Source: an uncultured Flavobacteriaceae bacterium
GTDB taxonomy: Bacteria > Bacteroidota > Bacteroidia > Flavobacteriales > Flavobacteriaceae
Assembly (NCBI GenBank): GCA_937944485.1
Contig: CALDYU010000008.1
Coordinates: forward strand, 62,001 to 126,000
Direction: 5' to 3'
Length of the DNA: 64,000 nucleotides
Below, one piece after another: positions 52,987 through 63,277 of this stretch (positions are counted from its first letter, which is position 1; each line of letters begins with the position of its first letter). The position numbers and the translations under genes are program-made. Under the pieces are notes generated by a model. It was not told the DNA's origin. It saw nothing but the letters and a program-made list of their open reading frames with translations, and made no database searches.

Positions 52987-55900
52987 ATGCGCAATTTAAT
53001 TACCATCCTTCTTTTCCTTTTTTGCCTTACCAATTATGCCCAGGAGAAAAAGAGTCTCTTGTGGGAAATTTCTGGAAATGGTTTAAAACAAAGTTCTTAC
53101 CTCTATGGAACAATGCACGTCAGCAAAAGAATTGCCTTTCGGCTAGATGATGTTTTCTATGATGCCTTAGACCAAAGTGAAGTGATTGCCTTAGAATCTG
53201 ATCCGGATACTTGGTTAGATAGTGATCTCATGAATAGCACAGGTTTTAGGCAAGGAAATGGTCATCAATCTAAAGGATTCTATACCTACCCATTTGCGAT
53301 AAAAAATCCAACGAAAACAGAACTTGGTGCTTATCTGGCCTTTGAAGATCGTCGTATCAATAGTATTTTATATCGAACTACCGAATATGCACAAAATTTT
53401 GAAGAGGAAACTTATTTAGATATGTTCATCTATCAGGCGGGAAAGAAGTTTGGTAAAAAAGTCGTTGCCCTTGAAGATATAGAAGAATCTTCTACTCTTG
53501 TTGCTCGGGCGAGTTTTAATGCCGTTAAGAAAAAGCCTGACGAATGGTTGCAAAAAAAAATGAAACAAACGGAACCGTTGACTTTATTGAAAGATGCCTA
53601 TCGTGATCGTGATATCAATATGCTAGATTCTATAGATCGCGCCATGTATACCGATCATTATCGTAAAAACATGCTTACCATTCGTAATCAAAATATGGCG
53701 ACTAAACTCGATTCTTTAATGCCTTTGGTGAAAGTATTCTCTGGTATTGGTGCTGCGCATTTGCCAGGCAAAAAAGGGGTTATTGCTCTATTACGGAATA
53801 TGGGGTATACCGTAAAACCTTTAGTTTCAGCGGCAACTTCAAGGGGAAAGAAATTAAAAGCTCGGATAGAAACCGCTCTTAAGGAGAACACCTATTCTAG
53901 CGTTTCTCCCGATGATGATTTCTTTTCTATTGACCTGCCCAATAAGTTATACCCGGTTTTCGAATTTGTAAACACCACTTATATTTCACCTGATTTAGCC
54001 AATGGTAGCTATATGATGTTAAATCGTGTGAATACTTTTTCTCATTTAAAACAAGACGACAACTACTCTTTAGATGATATTGATCAATTATTATTTGAAA
54101 ATATTCCTGGAAAAATCTTAGAGAAAAAACGCATTAAGCGGAATGCCTACGAGGGAATAGATATTAAAAACAAGCTCAAAAACGGAGATCATCAACGCTA
54201 TCAAATTTACAAAACTCCCTTAGAACTATTAATTTTTAAAATGGGTGGTAAAGGTGATTATGTAAAACAACATTCTGACACTATTTTTAACAGTATTACT
54301 TTCAAATCAGCCGCTAAAAAATTTGAAGTGATTTCCTCAGGTTTTCAAGATTTTGAGGTTAAAATACCTTCGCTTCATAACTTTACCAATCGCTTTCGAA
54401 ACGGTAGTCGATTAGTACAGGGCTATGATTCTATCTCAAAAGACTACTTTTTTCTTCGTAAAGTTACCTTGAACGATTTCAATTTTATTGAAGAAGATAC
54501 TTTTGAATTGAAACAAATTCAAAAGCGCTTTTTTCAAGATTTAGAACTTAAGACCTTTGAATTTGATACTATCAAAAAAAATGCTTTAATCAGTCGCGTA
54601 ACGCTGAATACAGCGTCAAACAAGCAGTTGTTTTTAAAAACTACATTTCGACGCGGGGATTATTACTTGCTGGGTATTGTAACCGAGAATGAAGGTCGGG
54701 CCAGAGCTTATTTTGATTCTTTTAAATTTCGAAACACAACCTACACGAAGCCCTTCAAAAAAGTACGTGATACAGCTATGTTGTTTTCAACAATAACAAC
54801 AATTAAGCCTTCAAAATTTGTAGAAAATAGCCAAAATTATTATTCGGGTGAAAAGAAGCCCAAATCCTATAACGGTTACACTAAAAAGACAAGCTATCAA
54901 AATGCTAACAATGAAGCCATCGACGTAACACTTAACAAATCGCATGATCTACTCATGTTTACGCATATCGATTCGGTTTGGGCGCTTCGTAAGAAAATAT
55001 ATTTAAAAAAAGGTTTTCAAATTCAACACGTCAGCGATAGTATGCTTTCTAAAGATACTCATGTGCTGAATCTTACTTTAATTGACTCTGCAAGTACTAG
55101 AGGTATTCTTGTAAAAAATATTGCCAAGAATGGTTTGATGTACGAGGTAAAAACACAAATTGATACCTTACTTAAACCAAGTCGTTTTGTGACCGAATTT
55201 TTCAAAAACTTTACTCCTTTTGACACCTTAGTAGGAAAACCCATTTTAATAGATAAAACAGGGCTATTCTTTGAGGCATTGCGAAAAAATGACAGCCTTG
55301 TCACAGATGGTTATCAATATGTAAAATTTAGAACGAAAGATATTGATTCTCTAAAATATTACATTGCTTCGTTCGAATATCCTGAAGACAAAAAAGACAT
55401 ACAGTCATTTCTTATTCAAAAGTTAGCGAAGTTGAATGACCCTGAGGTAAATTCATTCTTCAAGAAGTTCTATTCAAAGTCGTATAACAACTCTGATGCG
55501 CAAACTAAAATATTGACTGCGATCACTAAAAAAAGTGATGCATCATCTGTCGAATTACTACTAGAGCTAATGTCGAAAGATCTTCCCTTGGTGGCCAATT
55601 CGTTTGAAATTCGAAAAATATTTCAACCTTATATGGATAGTTTAGCACTGGCTAAAAAATTATTTCCTGAAATACTAGACTACAGCACTATTGAAGAATA
55701 CAAAGCCCCGATTTTCACAATGTTGGCGAATTTAAAATCGGAAAAATTAATTAAGCCTAAGCGGTATAAGAAATATCGCAAGCAAATACTTAACGATGCA
55801 AAAATTCAATTGAAACGCGTATTGGGGCAAATGTCTAATAAACACAAAAGACGCAATTTCCGCAATCGTAATGGCGCTAAAAGTAAGGTTCTAGAAAATT

Positions 55901-56508
55901 ATGCGATTTTACTGTACCCATTCATTCATGAAAAAGATGTGCGCCAGTTTTTCAACCGTTTATCATTGGTAAAAGATCCTGATATTCAAACAACCTATGC
56001 GGCATTATTATCAGAAAATGAAGGGCTGTTGCCCTACGGCATGCTCGATTCGCTAGCGGCAGACCTTAATAGTCGCTCTTTATTATTTAACAAACTAGAA
56101 CGCATAGACAAATTAGAATTATTTCCTATAAACTATAACAATGAACGTTCTTTAGCTGCGTCACATTTATACGAATATAAAAGCTTTGATGCCAAGAATG
56201 ATTCTTTGATTTTTATAGACGAAAAACCATTACGATATCGTGGTAAATCTTATACTGGGTACTATTTTAAAACTAAAACGACATCCGATTACAATTCCAA
56301 TCACAAAATGTATTTAGTAGTTTATGAAAAAAATAAGCCTTTAAAAACCAAAGCTTTTTATAAAAATTCTGGCCTTCGTATTGAAGATACAGAAACAGAT
56401 GAAGAAGCCGTTTCATTCGTTACTGAAGGCTTTTTATTGAAGGACAGGAAGCGCGCCATTGTTTATCGCCCTAGTAAATTTAGAGGATATGGTTATCATC
56501 GATACTAA
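52987..56508 (+). CDS. TraB/GumN family protein with very long C-terminal extension
   Basis: 1173 residues with a signal peptide (LITILLFLFCLTNYAQ). Residues of about 20-290 form the TraB/GumN (ChaN-like) domain: SYLYGTMHVSK, VIALESDPDTW and the closing GIGAAHLPGKKGVIALLRNMGY. Ordinary members have 280-350 residues. The remaining 880 residues are unusual: a beta-rich middle (about 300-760) and a helical HEAT-like stretch (about 790-1010, for example IQSFLIQKLAKLNDPEVNSF). TraB-type domains are thought to be metal-dependent proteases or haem/signal-binding; nothing here decides. It converges on the next gene with a 3-base gap. Confidence 0.8.
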   Translation: MRNLITILLFLFCLTNYAQEKKSLLWEISGNGLKQSSYLYGTMHVSKRIAFRLDDVFYDALDQSEVIALESDPDTWLDSDLMNSTGFRQGNGHQSKGFYTYPFAIKNPTKTELGAYLAFEDRRINSILYRTTEYAQNFEEETYLDMFIYQAGKKFGKKVVALEDIEESSTLVARASFNAVKKKPDEWLQKKMKQTEPLTLLKDAYRDRDINMLDSIDRAMYTDHYRKNMLTIRNQNMATKLDSLMPLVKVFSGIGAAHLPGKKGVIALLRNMGYTVKPLVSAATSRGKKLKARIETALKENTYSSVSPDDDFFSIDLPNKLYPVFEFVNTTYISPDLANGSYMMLNRVNTFSHLKQDDNYSLDDIDQLLFENIPGKILEKKRIKRNAYEGIDIKNKLKNGDHQRYQIYKTPLELLIFKMGGKGDYVKQHSDTIFNSITFKSAAKKFEVISSGFQDFEVKIPSLHNFTNRFRNGSRLVQGYDSISKDYFFLRKVTLNDFNFIEEDTFELKQIQKRFFQDLELKTFEFDTIKKNALISRVTLNTASNKQLFLKTTFRRGDYYLLGIVTENEGRARAYFDSFKFRNTTYTKPFKKVRDTAMLFSTITTIKPSKFVENSQNYYSGEKKPKSYNGYTKKTSYQNANNEAIDVTLNKSHDLLMFTHIDSVWALRKKIYLKKGFQIQHVSDSMLSKDTHVLNLTLIDSASTRGILVKNIAKNGLMYEVKTQIDTLLKPSRFVTEFFKNFTPFDTLVGKPILIDKTGLFFEALRKNDSLVTDGYQYVKFRTKDIDSLKYYIASFEYPEDKKDIQSFLIQKLAKLNDPEVNSFFKKFYSKSYNNSDAQTKILTAITKKSDASSVELLLELMSKDLPLVANSFEIRKIFQPYMDSLALAKKLFPEILDYSTIEEYKAPIFTMLANLKSEKLIKPKRYKKYRKQILNDAKIQLKRVLGQMSNKHKRRNFRNRNGAKSKVLENYAILLYPFIHEKDVRQFFNRLSLVKDPDIQTTYAALLSENEGLLPYGMLDSLAADLNSRSLLFNKLERIDKLELFPINYNNERSLAASHLYEYKSFDAKNDSLIFIDEKPLRYRGKSYTGYYFKTKTTSDYNSNHKMYLVVYEKNKPLKTKAFYKNSGLRIEDTETDEEAVSFVTEGFLLKDRKRAIVYRPSKFRGYGYHRY

Positions 56509-56511
56509 ATA

Positions 56512-58188
56512 CTAATTCAAACTATCTTTAAGTGCTTCAACCGCTTTCATAGACATTGAATCAATCGCAATTGTTGATGTAGTATCTATGGCAGGAAGCA
56601 GCGTCATATCGGAATCATTTTTCTTGGGATAAAGTTGGTCATCCGTTAATTTTTCTGAAGCTTTCCACGTTTCCCCTAATTGGTCTAGAATTGTTGTTGT
56701 CCATCTGGAAGGATGCTTGGCATCTATCCATATCACGTCTCGATACTCGGCATCTACCAATGCTAGATCGGGGGTAGCAGCGCCATCAAATTGCTTGCTA
56801 TCATCTTTTACGGCTGCGACGGTACCCAAAACAAACATGCGTTTCTTACCTGCAATATGTTTGATAAACGGACGAAATTCTACGGGTTTGTTGACAGACC
56901 AATCGTATTCTTTTTTCGATTCAATTACCTTTAAAGGCATGGCAGAAACCCCAGCGTAACCTTCTTTTTTAGAAGCATGATCATAGTAGTATAATTTCTG
57001 TATTCCATCAGCAGGAATCATAACACTAAACGCCAAACTGGTGCGTTCATCGCCAATGGGTTCAAGACCAAACCAATGGTAGAGTCCGTCAACGGCTTCT
57101 GTTTTCATCCCTTCGAAATTAAAATCCGTTACATACGGTTGTTGGTTTTGATCTTCTGGTAATTCCGGAATTTTCACTGCAGTCTTCATATTCCAGGGTA
57201 AAGGATCTGTAAATCCCCCTAAGAATTGAAGTGATTGTGCTTGCAATTGTGAAATACGTTCGGCAACCGTATTTTGCCCTTTCAAGTACGGATATTTTTT
57301 GATTTCATCAGGAGCAATGTAGGTTCCTTTACCGATAGTAACCCGTTCGAAATAATCTTTGGCATCGTGCTCTCCCGCATCAACTACCATCACCCCACCA
57401 TAGGTAGGATAGGGAAAGAAAAAGCCTTTCCACTTAATTAAATTCACCACCTGCACCCAATTACCAGCATCATTTTTCATGTAGAATACATCACTAGGTT
57501 CCATCGTGAATAATTGAAAGAAATTGAAGCGCTGTACTACGGCATTATAGGTATTACGGCTGAAAGCTAAAGACTCGCCAATAGAAAAAGTAACGGGCAC
57601 CCTATTTTCATTTGAAAACCTTGGAAAAGGGGACGTACTTTCTACCATAAAAATTTCTTCGGTATTGTCGTTCATACGCTGCCAGGTATATTCTTTGGCA
57701 GGTTGCACGGCCATCGTCCATTGGTTGGTACTATCTACGCGAACCAATTGTGGCAAAGAAACTTCTTGAGTCTCCCCTACAGATTCGTAGGCCATGGTTA
57801 CAATATTATTGAAGGGTTGAATGCGCTCGTTTTGAGTTAAAGGAAGTTCATCTAGTTGCTCTAAATTTAAATTGTTGAAGACGTTGTAGGTTTGCATATA
57901 ATTATAGAGATTCAATTTCCATCCGAAGAACCAAAGCGTGGTAAAGAAAGCTACAATTCCCACTAAAATCAAAACCCGTTTTCCTGAACTTGCGGAACTT
58001 CTAAACTTGGTAAACATAAACCACAAAAAAGCAATTCCTAAAAGGATTATAAAAATATATTTCCGCAGAAATAAGAGTGCTGGTTGATAATCATCTCGCA
58101 GGAAAAACAATAATAAAACTAGAGCGATTACCCCCAGAATAACGACTCGTTTCTGTTTTTTTCCTTTTTTATAATATGATTTTATCAT
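56512..58188 (-). CDS. Membrane protein of unknown function
   Basis: 558 residues. Three hydrophobic helices fill residues 15-110 (RVVILGVIALVLLLFFL, YIFIILLGIAFLWFMF, RVLILVGIVAFFTTLWFFGW). A large extracytoplasmic part follows that ends in a Ser/Thr/Asp-rich tail (PAIDTTSTIAIDSMSMKAVE). I recognise no family. It is the last gene of the minus-strand run that includes the AAA ATPase, separated from the previous gene by 100 bases that hold an inverted repeat. Confidence 0.72.
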   Translation of the reverse strand: MIKSYYKKGKKQKRVVILGVIALVLLLFFLRDDYQPALLFLRKYIFIILLGIAFLWFMFTKFRSSASSGKRVLILVGIVAFFTTLWFFGWKLNLYNYMQTYNVFNNLNLEQLDELPLTQNERIQPFNNIVTMAYESVGETQEVSLPQLVRVDSTNQWTMAVQPAKEYTWQRMNDNTEEIFMVESTSPFPRFSNENRVPVTFSIGESLAFSRNTYNAVVQRFNFFQLFTMEPSDVFYMKNDAGNWVQVVNLIKWKGFFFPYPTYGGVMVVDAGEHDAKDYFERVTIGKGTYIAPDEIKKYPYLKGQNTVAERISQLQAQSLQFLGGFTDPLPWNMKTAVKIPELPEDQNQQPYVTDFNFEGMKTEAVDGLYHWFGLEPIGDERTSLAFSVMIPADGIQKLYYYDHASKKEGYAGVSAMPLKVIESKKEYDWSVNKPVEFRPFIKHIAGKKRMFVLGTVAAVKDDSKQFDGAATPDLALVDAEYRDVIWIDAKHPSRWTTTILDQLGETWKASEKLTDDQLYPKKNDSDMTLLPAIDTTSTIAIDSMSMKAVEALKDSLN

Positions 58189-58195
58189 CTCTCCG

Positions 58196-58283
58196 TATTA
58201 AGTAATGAGTAATAAGTACTCCTAATTCGTAAATTTTCTCAAATTATGACAATTGCTTTGTACTAAGTACAATCTACTTAATA
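58196..58283. repeat. AT-rich nested inverted repeats
   Basis: TATTAAGTA (58196-58204) and TACTTAATA (58275-58283) form perfect 9-base arms. Inside lies TTGTAC-TAA-GTACAA (58258-58272). They fill the gap between the last two genes of the ATPase operon and may reduce read-through or mark a processing site. Confidence 0.5.
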
Positions 58284-58288
58284 CTAAA

Positions 58289-58801
58289 CTATTTTATCAT
58301 TCCCTTATCCTTGAATCGGTCTCTTGCCGATTTTTTAGCTTCTGGTTCTGGTTTTTTAGTTGTTTCTTGTTTCGTTTCTTCAACTACCTCTTCAGCTCCA
58401 TCCATCAAATCTTCTACAAAATCTTTCCCTTTGTCGAATACTTTTTCTAGGTTTTCTTTACTGGTGCTTTCTTTTGTGAAAATTACAGCTGAAGCAAAAT
58501 AACTTCCAATCAAAGTACCCACTATAGCAGAGGCAAAATACTGAATAAAAAAAACGTTGATTGGAGTAACAGCACTAACAAGACCCGCACCAACAGTAAA
58601 TAAAACAGTTATCCATACCAAGCGAAGTAAAAAGGGTTGTTGATGAATGAATCCCTTTCGATTATCAGCTTTCATTTGCAAGTCCTTTGCATGGGTAATT
58701 TTATTTGCCAACCGATAAAGTGCGTTGTTTTTTGATTCTCTCCAATACCATACAATTCCGAAGAGAATAGCTCCGATAAATACAATGATTTCAAGTGTCA
58801 T
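58289..58801 (-). CDS. Small membrane protein with charged C-terminal tail
   Basis: 170 residues. An N-terminal helix (EIIVFIGAILFGIVWYW), two further helices (LLRLVWITVLFTVGAGLVSAV and FFIQYFASAIVGTLIGSYFA) and a cytoplasmic tail rich in K, E and D (FDKGKDFVEDLMDGAEEVVEE, then a Lys/Pro stretch). The tail somewhat resembles YtxH-type proteins. No firm family. It lies 75 bases downstream of the gene at 58877 and belongs to the same run. Confidence 0.72.
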   Translation of the reverse strand: MTLEIIVFIGAILFGIVWYWRESKNNALYRLANKITHAKDLQMKADNRKGFIHQQPFLLRLVWITVLFTVGAGLVSAVTPINVFFIQYFASAIVGTLIGSYFASAVIFTKESTSKENLEKVFDKGKDFVEDLMDGAEEVVEETKQETTKKPEPEAKKSARDRFKDKGMIK

Positions 58802-58876
58802 ACATTTATTTTTTAGACTTTCTTATTTAGAAAAATAGAGAAACTACTATTATAAGTTGTTCAGATTCAAGAAATG

Positions 58877-60127
58877 TTACAGTCCCTGTTTTTTGTTATT
58901 TTCGAGTATTTCGGCAATTACCCAATCTTGATAATCGGGTTTCCATGCGGTGTATAAGTTATAAAATTGTTCTTTGTCATACCAAAATAGATGTACTGGG
59001 TCTTTAGGCACAATTTTGGAAAGTAACTTCCAAGCTAGCTCTTCCTCTTCTTGTTTTAAAGAAGGGTGCGGTTCATGCAATACCTTTACAAAATGCTCGT
59101 CTACGTACTCCTTCAGTTTGAGATTCTTATCTACAATAAGGCGTTGGTAATACAATTCTACCCCTGAAATTCTTTTTTGAACTTCTTTTGGTAACTTATT
59201 CAGGTATTTCTTAAACAGAAAATGGCTATCTAAAATCTCACTTAAAGCATGTTCTGTTTTTTTCGTTTCTTCAACAAAAACATGTTTTTTAATACGGTCA
59301 TATCTCGGACTACGCATGGCACTTTTAAAGTCCTTTCTAAGTACTAGATTACTGACCAGAGCATCCATAAGCTCATCATGGTCTTTATGAAAGAGCATCA
59401 CCTCATGCGCTGAGTCATTAATAGCGTTTTTGAACATTTTTTTATCTTCAAAAACCAAGATTTTCTTAACAAAATTCTTCAGAACGAAAACCCCTCCAAA
59501 AGCGCGCGTATAAAAAGAACTTACCTTTAATTGAATAGGTTCTAACTTTAACTTACGCCCTCTTAAATCACCGTATTCCTTGGCGGAACTCAGCAAGTGA
59601 TTATGTACATCGCGGTCAATGAAATTATTATCGCGATTAAAAAAATTGATAAAAGCCTGCTGTTCCATCTGCTTTTTATCCAAGTCATTTAATAGGGCAA
59701 AAGTGACTTCTATTTTATCATAGCGTAATAAATCAAAGGGTTCAAAAAAGGCGTCTATTTTTTGGTCCAAGTGCAAGACCAAAGCGGAATCTTTGGTAAT
59801 ATCACGGATTTCTCTTCCATAAGCAGCAAAAACAGCTTCCATCACATCTCGGTCAAAACTATGTGATGGCATGTGAACGGGTTTGTTTTCTTGCTGTGGC
59901 GAAATAATAATCGCATTTACATTCGCCTCACCTGTATTCAAATAGTAATTGTCCTTTTTCTCAACGGCTACTTCAGGACTCCAGCCCATTCCATCAATCG
60001 AAAAAGTCTTGAGTTTTGTGGGCGTAACCCCAAGCATCGCCAAACATTCATTATAGCGCTTCGCCAACGAACCTGAAAGGGTTGTCAATGCACCACCAAA
60101 TAAACCCGCCGCTCGTAGTTTTTCCAT
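58877..60127 (-). CDS. Conserved protein of unknown function (DUF6638-like)
   Basis: 416 residues, soluble, no signal peptide or membrane segment. Notable segments are the start MEKLRAAGLFGGALTTLSGSL, FSIDGMGWSPEVAVEK, PVHMPSHSFDRDVMEAVF and a Trp/Tyr-rich C-terminus (WKPDYQDWVIAEIL). I associate it with a Bacteroidetes family later labelled DUF6638, but that label is from memory. Its ATG overlaps the ATPase stop by one base (TAATG), so the two are translationally coupled and probably form one complex. Confidence 0.78.
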   Translation of the reverse strand: MEKLRAAGLFGGALTTLSGSLAKRYNECLAMLGVTPTKLKTFSIDGMGWSPEVAVEKKDNYYLNTGEANVNAIIISPQQENKPVHMPSHSFDRDVMEAVFAAYGREIRDITKDSALVLHLDQKIDAFFEPFDLLRYDKIEVTFALLNDLDKKQMEQQAFINFFNRDNNFIDRDVHNHLLSSAKEYGDLRGRKLKLEPIQLKVSSFYTRAFGGVFVLKNFVKKILVFEDKKMFKNAINDSAHEVMLFHKDHDELMDALVSNLVLRKDFKSAMRSPRYDRIKKHVFVEETKKTEHALSEILDSHFLFKKYLNKLPKEVQKRISGVELYYQRLIVDKNLKLKEYVDEHFVKVLHEPHPSLKQEEEELAWKLLSKIVPKDPVHLFWYDKEQFYNLYTAWKPDYQDWVIAEILENNKKQGL

Positions 60128-62088
60128 TAGTTACCCTTCTCAAAAATTTTATTTGCTTCTAAGCTCACATTCAAGTCATGAACGCGCTGGTCAACCTTGC
60201 GCTTAAAGTCGGTATCCGCAATGGTAGCTACGTTATCTAGATACCGAACGGTTTCTTGTCTTCGGATATCAGAAAAATCGAGGTCTTTCATGTTTCCTTT
60301 CATCAACTCCTTCAACATTTCAAATTTGGTATCGTAATCTTTTTTAAAATAGATGGCAGGATCATTAAACCAATCTTCAGGGAGGTCAAAATCCGTCAAA
60401 CGCAGTGAAACCGCACTCTGAATATTTCGGATATCCCTCGAAGAGAAAAACGGAAATGATTTCTGAATGTTCCTATATAGCTCAGCAAAAAATAGATGTT
60501 CATTGGTCTTGTGTTTGGCTTCAGTTTGTTCATAGATTTCTAACACTTTTGCCTCCGTAGGTTTTTCAGATTGATTTAAAATCTCGCTTAAATTTTTTGC
60601 TAAACCTTGCTCACTTAAGAAGGTATACTTCTCCGGGTTTTTCATGTTTACAAAGTCTGGCATTGTCTTTTCAAACTTCTTCCACCAGATATAATCTTGG
60701 TCAATAAAATCTGGAATCGTACGGGCACCGTCAATTTTGAATCGCCCTTGAACACGAGAAATCACGGCTTTATCGAGCATTTCAGGAAGGTTGGTAAACA
60801 AGCCTATAGAACTGTTCCCGTAATTAATGGCATAGGCCCCTTCAGTATATCTTAGAAACACCCCTATTACTTCTTTTACCCCTGCAGATACACCTTGTGC
60901 CGTTCGTTCTTGTAGATTATTTTCTGCATCATCAATAGGCGCAAAAATTAATTTATTAGGGTCTTGCAAAGGTTTCATCCATTGTACCATCTTTTCTGCA
61001 GAACCCCCTTGAAAAGTAGATATCAAAGTATCTGGCATAGGGCGAAATAGAAACGGAATATCTAAAGCATCACATTGCTCTTTCAATTTTGTAGCAATGG
61101 CCGCAATCAACATACTCTTTCCCGTACCAGGAATTCCGTAGCCCATAAAAACTGGCATAAATCCGCCTAGTTCTTGAAAGGGATTCTTCTTGGCTGCAAA
61201 ATCATAACTCATCATTCGCTCCGTTAAACGACGCGCAAAATGTTTCGCATCACGGTTCCCTACTATTTCCTCAAAACGGATTTTATTGAACTCCACGCTT
61301 ACGGCAGCACCCTCAGAAACGTGCTCCCAGCCCGAAATCACAAACTCACTTTTTTCTAGTTTATACGTTCTATCGGTAATTGTTTCGGTGTGTTCAAAAG
61401 TGCTAAGGCGTTGTTGCAGTTCAGAGATTAATGCTTCAAAGAAAACCACAGTAAAATTAGTTACCTCTTTATCAGAAGTTATTATTTCTGGATGACTCAG
61501 ATACTTGTCAAAATAGAAAAGCATACATGAAATTCCCTTTAGCGGTGAAAGCACAGAAAGCTCAGGAATTCCCGCAAACTTATTTTTCATGACACTTAAA
61601 TCATCTGAAGCGATGGGCTTCAAATCAAATAGAATACGACAAGCAATTCCGTGTAACATAAAAGCAGTTGCCGTCTGTTGTTTGGAATCGTACTCTCGGC
61701 GTTGTCCAACATCTAAAGTAGATTTTCGTTCATTCAATGTTGATAACCCCGAAGCATCGGAATAACTATCGCGAAGCCAAATACCCATCGTCAACCCTTC
61801 TTGTAAAGCGAACAAAGCACGATTGAGGTGCAACGGAATAGCCACAGAATCAGGAAGCAAACGTTTCTTCAAAGACAAAATCGTTTTTGAAACCGACGTC
61901 ACTTCATTAGCTGCATTGCCCGTTGCCTTCGACAAGTATAAAAGAATAGACTCATCTTTTTTACTTTTATTACGGCTTTTCGCTTTTCCGCCCTGTTCCC
62001 ACTGAATACCTTTCAGATATGAAGTAGCCTCATCACGAAGTGCATTCAATTCAGAATTTTTTATGGGAAATGTACTGTTATGTTCCAT
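60127..62088 (-). CDS. AAA family ATPase
   Basis: 653 residues. The N-terminal 270 residues have no clear domain. The AAA core follows: Walker A G318-IPGTGK-S325, the pore-like FQGGSAEKM, Walker B IFAPIDDAEN at 381-390, and arginines in AVISRVQGRFKIDG. A helical lid and a C-terminal extension complete it. The core resembles classical FtsH/Vps4-like AAA proteins, although the Walker B reads DDAE rather than DExD. It lies in an operon with a coiled-coil protein, two unknown proteins and membrane proteins, which suggests a remodelling machine at the membrane. Confidence 0.88.
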   Translation of the reverse strand: MEHNSTFPIKNSELNALRDEATSYLKGIQWEQGGKAKSRNKSKKDESILLYLSKATGNAANEVTSVSKTILSLKKRLLPDSVAIPLHLNRALFALQEGLTMGIWLRDSYSDASGLSTLNERKSTLDVGQRREYDSKQQTATAFMLHGIACRILFDLKPIASDDLSVMKNKFAGIPELSVLSPLKGISCMLFYFDKYLSHPEIITSDKEVTNFTVVFFEALISELQQRLSTFEHTETITDRTYKLEKSEFVISGWEHVSEGAAVSVEFNKIRFEEIVGNRDAKHFARRLTERMMSYDFAAKKNPFQELGGFMPVFMGYGIPGTGKSMLIAAIATKLKEQCDALDIPFLFRPMPDTLISTFQGGSAEKMVQWMKPLQDPNKLIFAPIDDAENNLQERTAQGVSAGVKEVIGVFLRYTEGAYAINYGNSSIGLFTNLPEMLDKAVISRVQGRFKIDGARTIPDFIDQDYIWWKKFEKTMPDFVNMKNPEKYTFLSEQGLAKNLSEILNQSEKPTEAKVLEIYEQTEAKHKTNEHLFFAELYRNIQKSFPFFSSRDIRNIQSAVSLRLTDFDLPEDWFNDPAIYFKKDYDTKFEMLKELMKGNMKDLDFSDIRRQETVRYLDNVATIADTDFKRKVDQRVHDLNVSLEANKIFEKGN

Positions 62089-62094
62089 ATAATC

Positions 62095-63147
62095 TTATTC
62101 TAATTTCAAACTCGGAATCTCAATCGGATTCCCCGTTAGTGCATTTATAGTTTCGGGTATGTTGTCATACATTGCTTGCATTACGCGATGCGGACAAAAC
62201 AAATAGTTTTTTGGTTTCGACTTTTCCCAAACCTGTAAAATCTGCTTGTTAAAAAAGTTGCCTTCTTTAAATTCAGAAGTGGAAATTGCTTCATCAATAC
62301 GCAATGATATCGCATAAGCCGAAAGGTCAAAAGTCTTTTCTACAATCGCTTTTAAAATGACGTGGGTAACCTCAAGTTCATCTTTAGCAAAAACACTGTG
62401 CAACGGACCTAAATCGATTTTCTTAACCCGTTTCGGAAATACATAAGGTAACTTCTTATCAATCGCATAGGCCATCATATCAATGTCCATATCACGATCA
62501 GCTGTACTTTCTAAAACGGCATAAATATCTCCTTTAACATCGTCTACCTTCTCTTTAAACAAATTAAAATACATAAAGCAAATAAAAGGGCGATTGCTTG
62601 TCACATCGAAAAAAGACCAGCTCACCATATACTCCGTATCTAGACCCATTACGGGTAGAATTTTTCCCTGCACGAATCGCTTATAAATAAATTGTTTTTC
62701 TACGGATGAATAATAAATAACCGATGCTGCTTGATGTAACTTGCGGTCATTAATGGGGCGTTTTTCTTTAAGCAAGGTTTCCAGAAATTCTTCTTTCACT
62801 TTCGAAACATCAGGAAGCTTGCTGACATGTTCTTGCTTTAACTCTAAGTCATTATACAGGTATCGAAACTCTAAATAATTTGGAAATCCAGATTCAGTTA
62901 AATCAATCCGCATTTTCTCGTCATCATCAAAAAGATATTTAATGCGAAAGGCTTCTAAAGAATAGGTAAGTAACTCACAATATTGTTTTACGAAAGTTGT
63001 TTCAGCATCAGTGCAGATATTTTCTTTTTCAAGACTACTGACCAGCGCGTCGAACGCATGTGCTACAATTTTAAAATAGACTTTGTACTGCTCTTTTGTT
63101 TCTAAGACAGCACTATCTAAAGGTGTAACGATTTGGTTGATTGACAT
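62095..63147 (-). CDS. Conserved protein of unknown function (DUF6909-like)
   Basis: 350 residues, soluble, mostly helical. Segments include YCELLTYSLEAFRIKYLF, SWSFFDVTSNRPFICFMYFN and LFCPHRVMQAMYDNIPETI. I associate it with a Bacteroidetes family later labelled DUF6909; this is from memory. It lies 6 bases upstream of the AAA ATPase and is presumably its adaptor or partner. A C-rich hairpin separates it from the coiled-coil gene. Confidence 0.75.
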   Translation of the reverse strand: MSINQIVTPLDSAVLETKEQYKVYFKIVAHAFDALVSSLEKENICTDAETTFVKQYCELLTYSLEAFRIKYLFDDDEKMRIDLTESGFPNYLEFRYLYNDLELKQEHVSKLPDVSKVKEEFLETLLKEKRPINDRKLHQAASVIYYSSVEKQFIYKRFVQGKILPVMGLDTEYMVSWSFFDVTSNRPFICFMYFNLFKEKVDDVKGDIYAVLESTADRDMDIDMMAYAIDKKLPYVFPKRVKKIDLGPLHSVFAKDELEVTHVILKAIVEKTFDLSAYAISLRIDEAISTSEFKEGNFFNKQILQVWEKSKPKNYLFCPHRVMQAMYDNIPETINALTGNPIEIPSLKLE

Positions 63148-63170
63148 ACTTTAAAAGGAGCCCCCTGTAA

Positions 63171-63187
63171 CTCCCCCTTTGGGGGAG
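63171..63187. repeat. CTCCCCC hairpin between operon genes
   Basis: CTCCCCC (63171-63177) pairs with GGGGGAG (63181-63187) around a TTT loop. It lies in the 130-base gap between the coiled-coil gene and the next gene. Short hairpins of this kind are scattered in flavobacterial intergenic DNA. There is no T-tract, so it is not an obvious terminator. Confidence 0.5.
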
Positions 63188-63277
63188 AACTTGTATTCTG
63201 CAGGGCATATTTATGAATTAATTCAGGTCTTTATTTAAAATTGAAGCGTATTTTCCCACTTTAGAGGCTGGGGGAAA

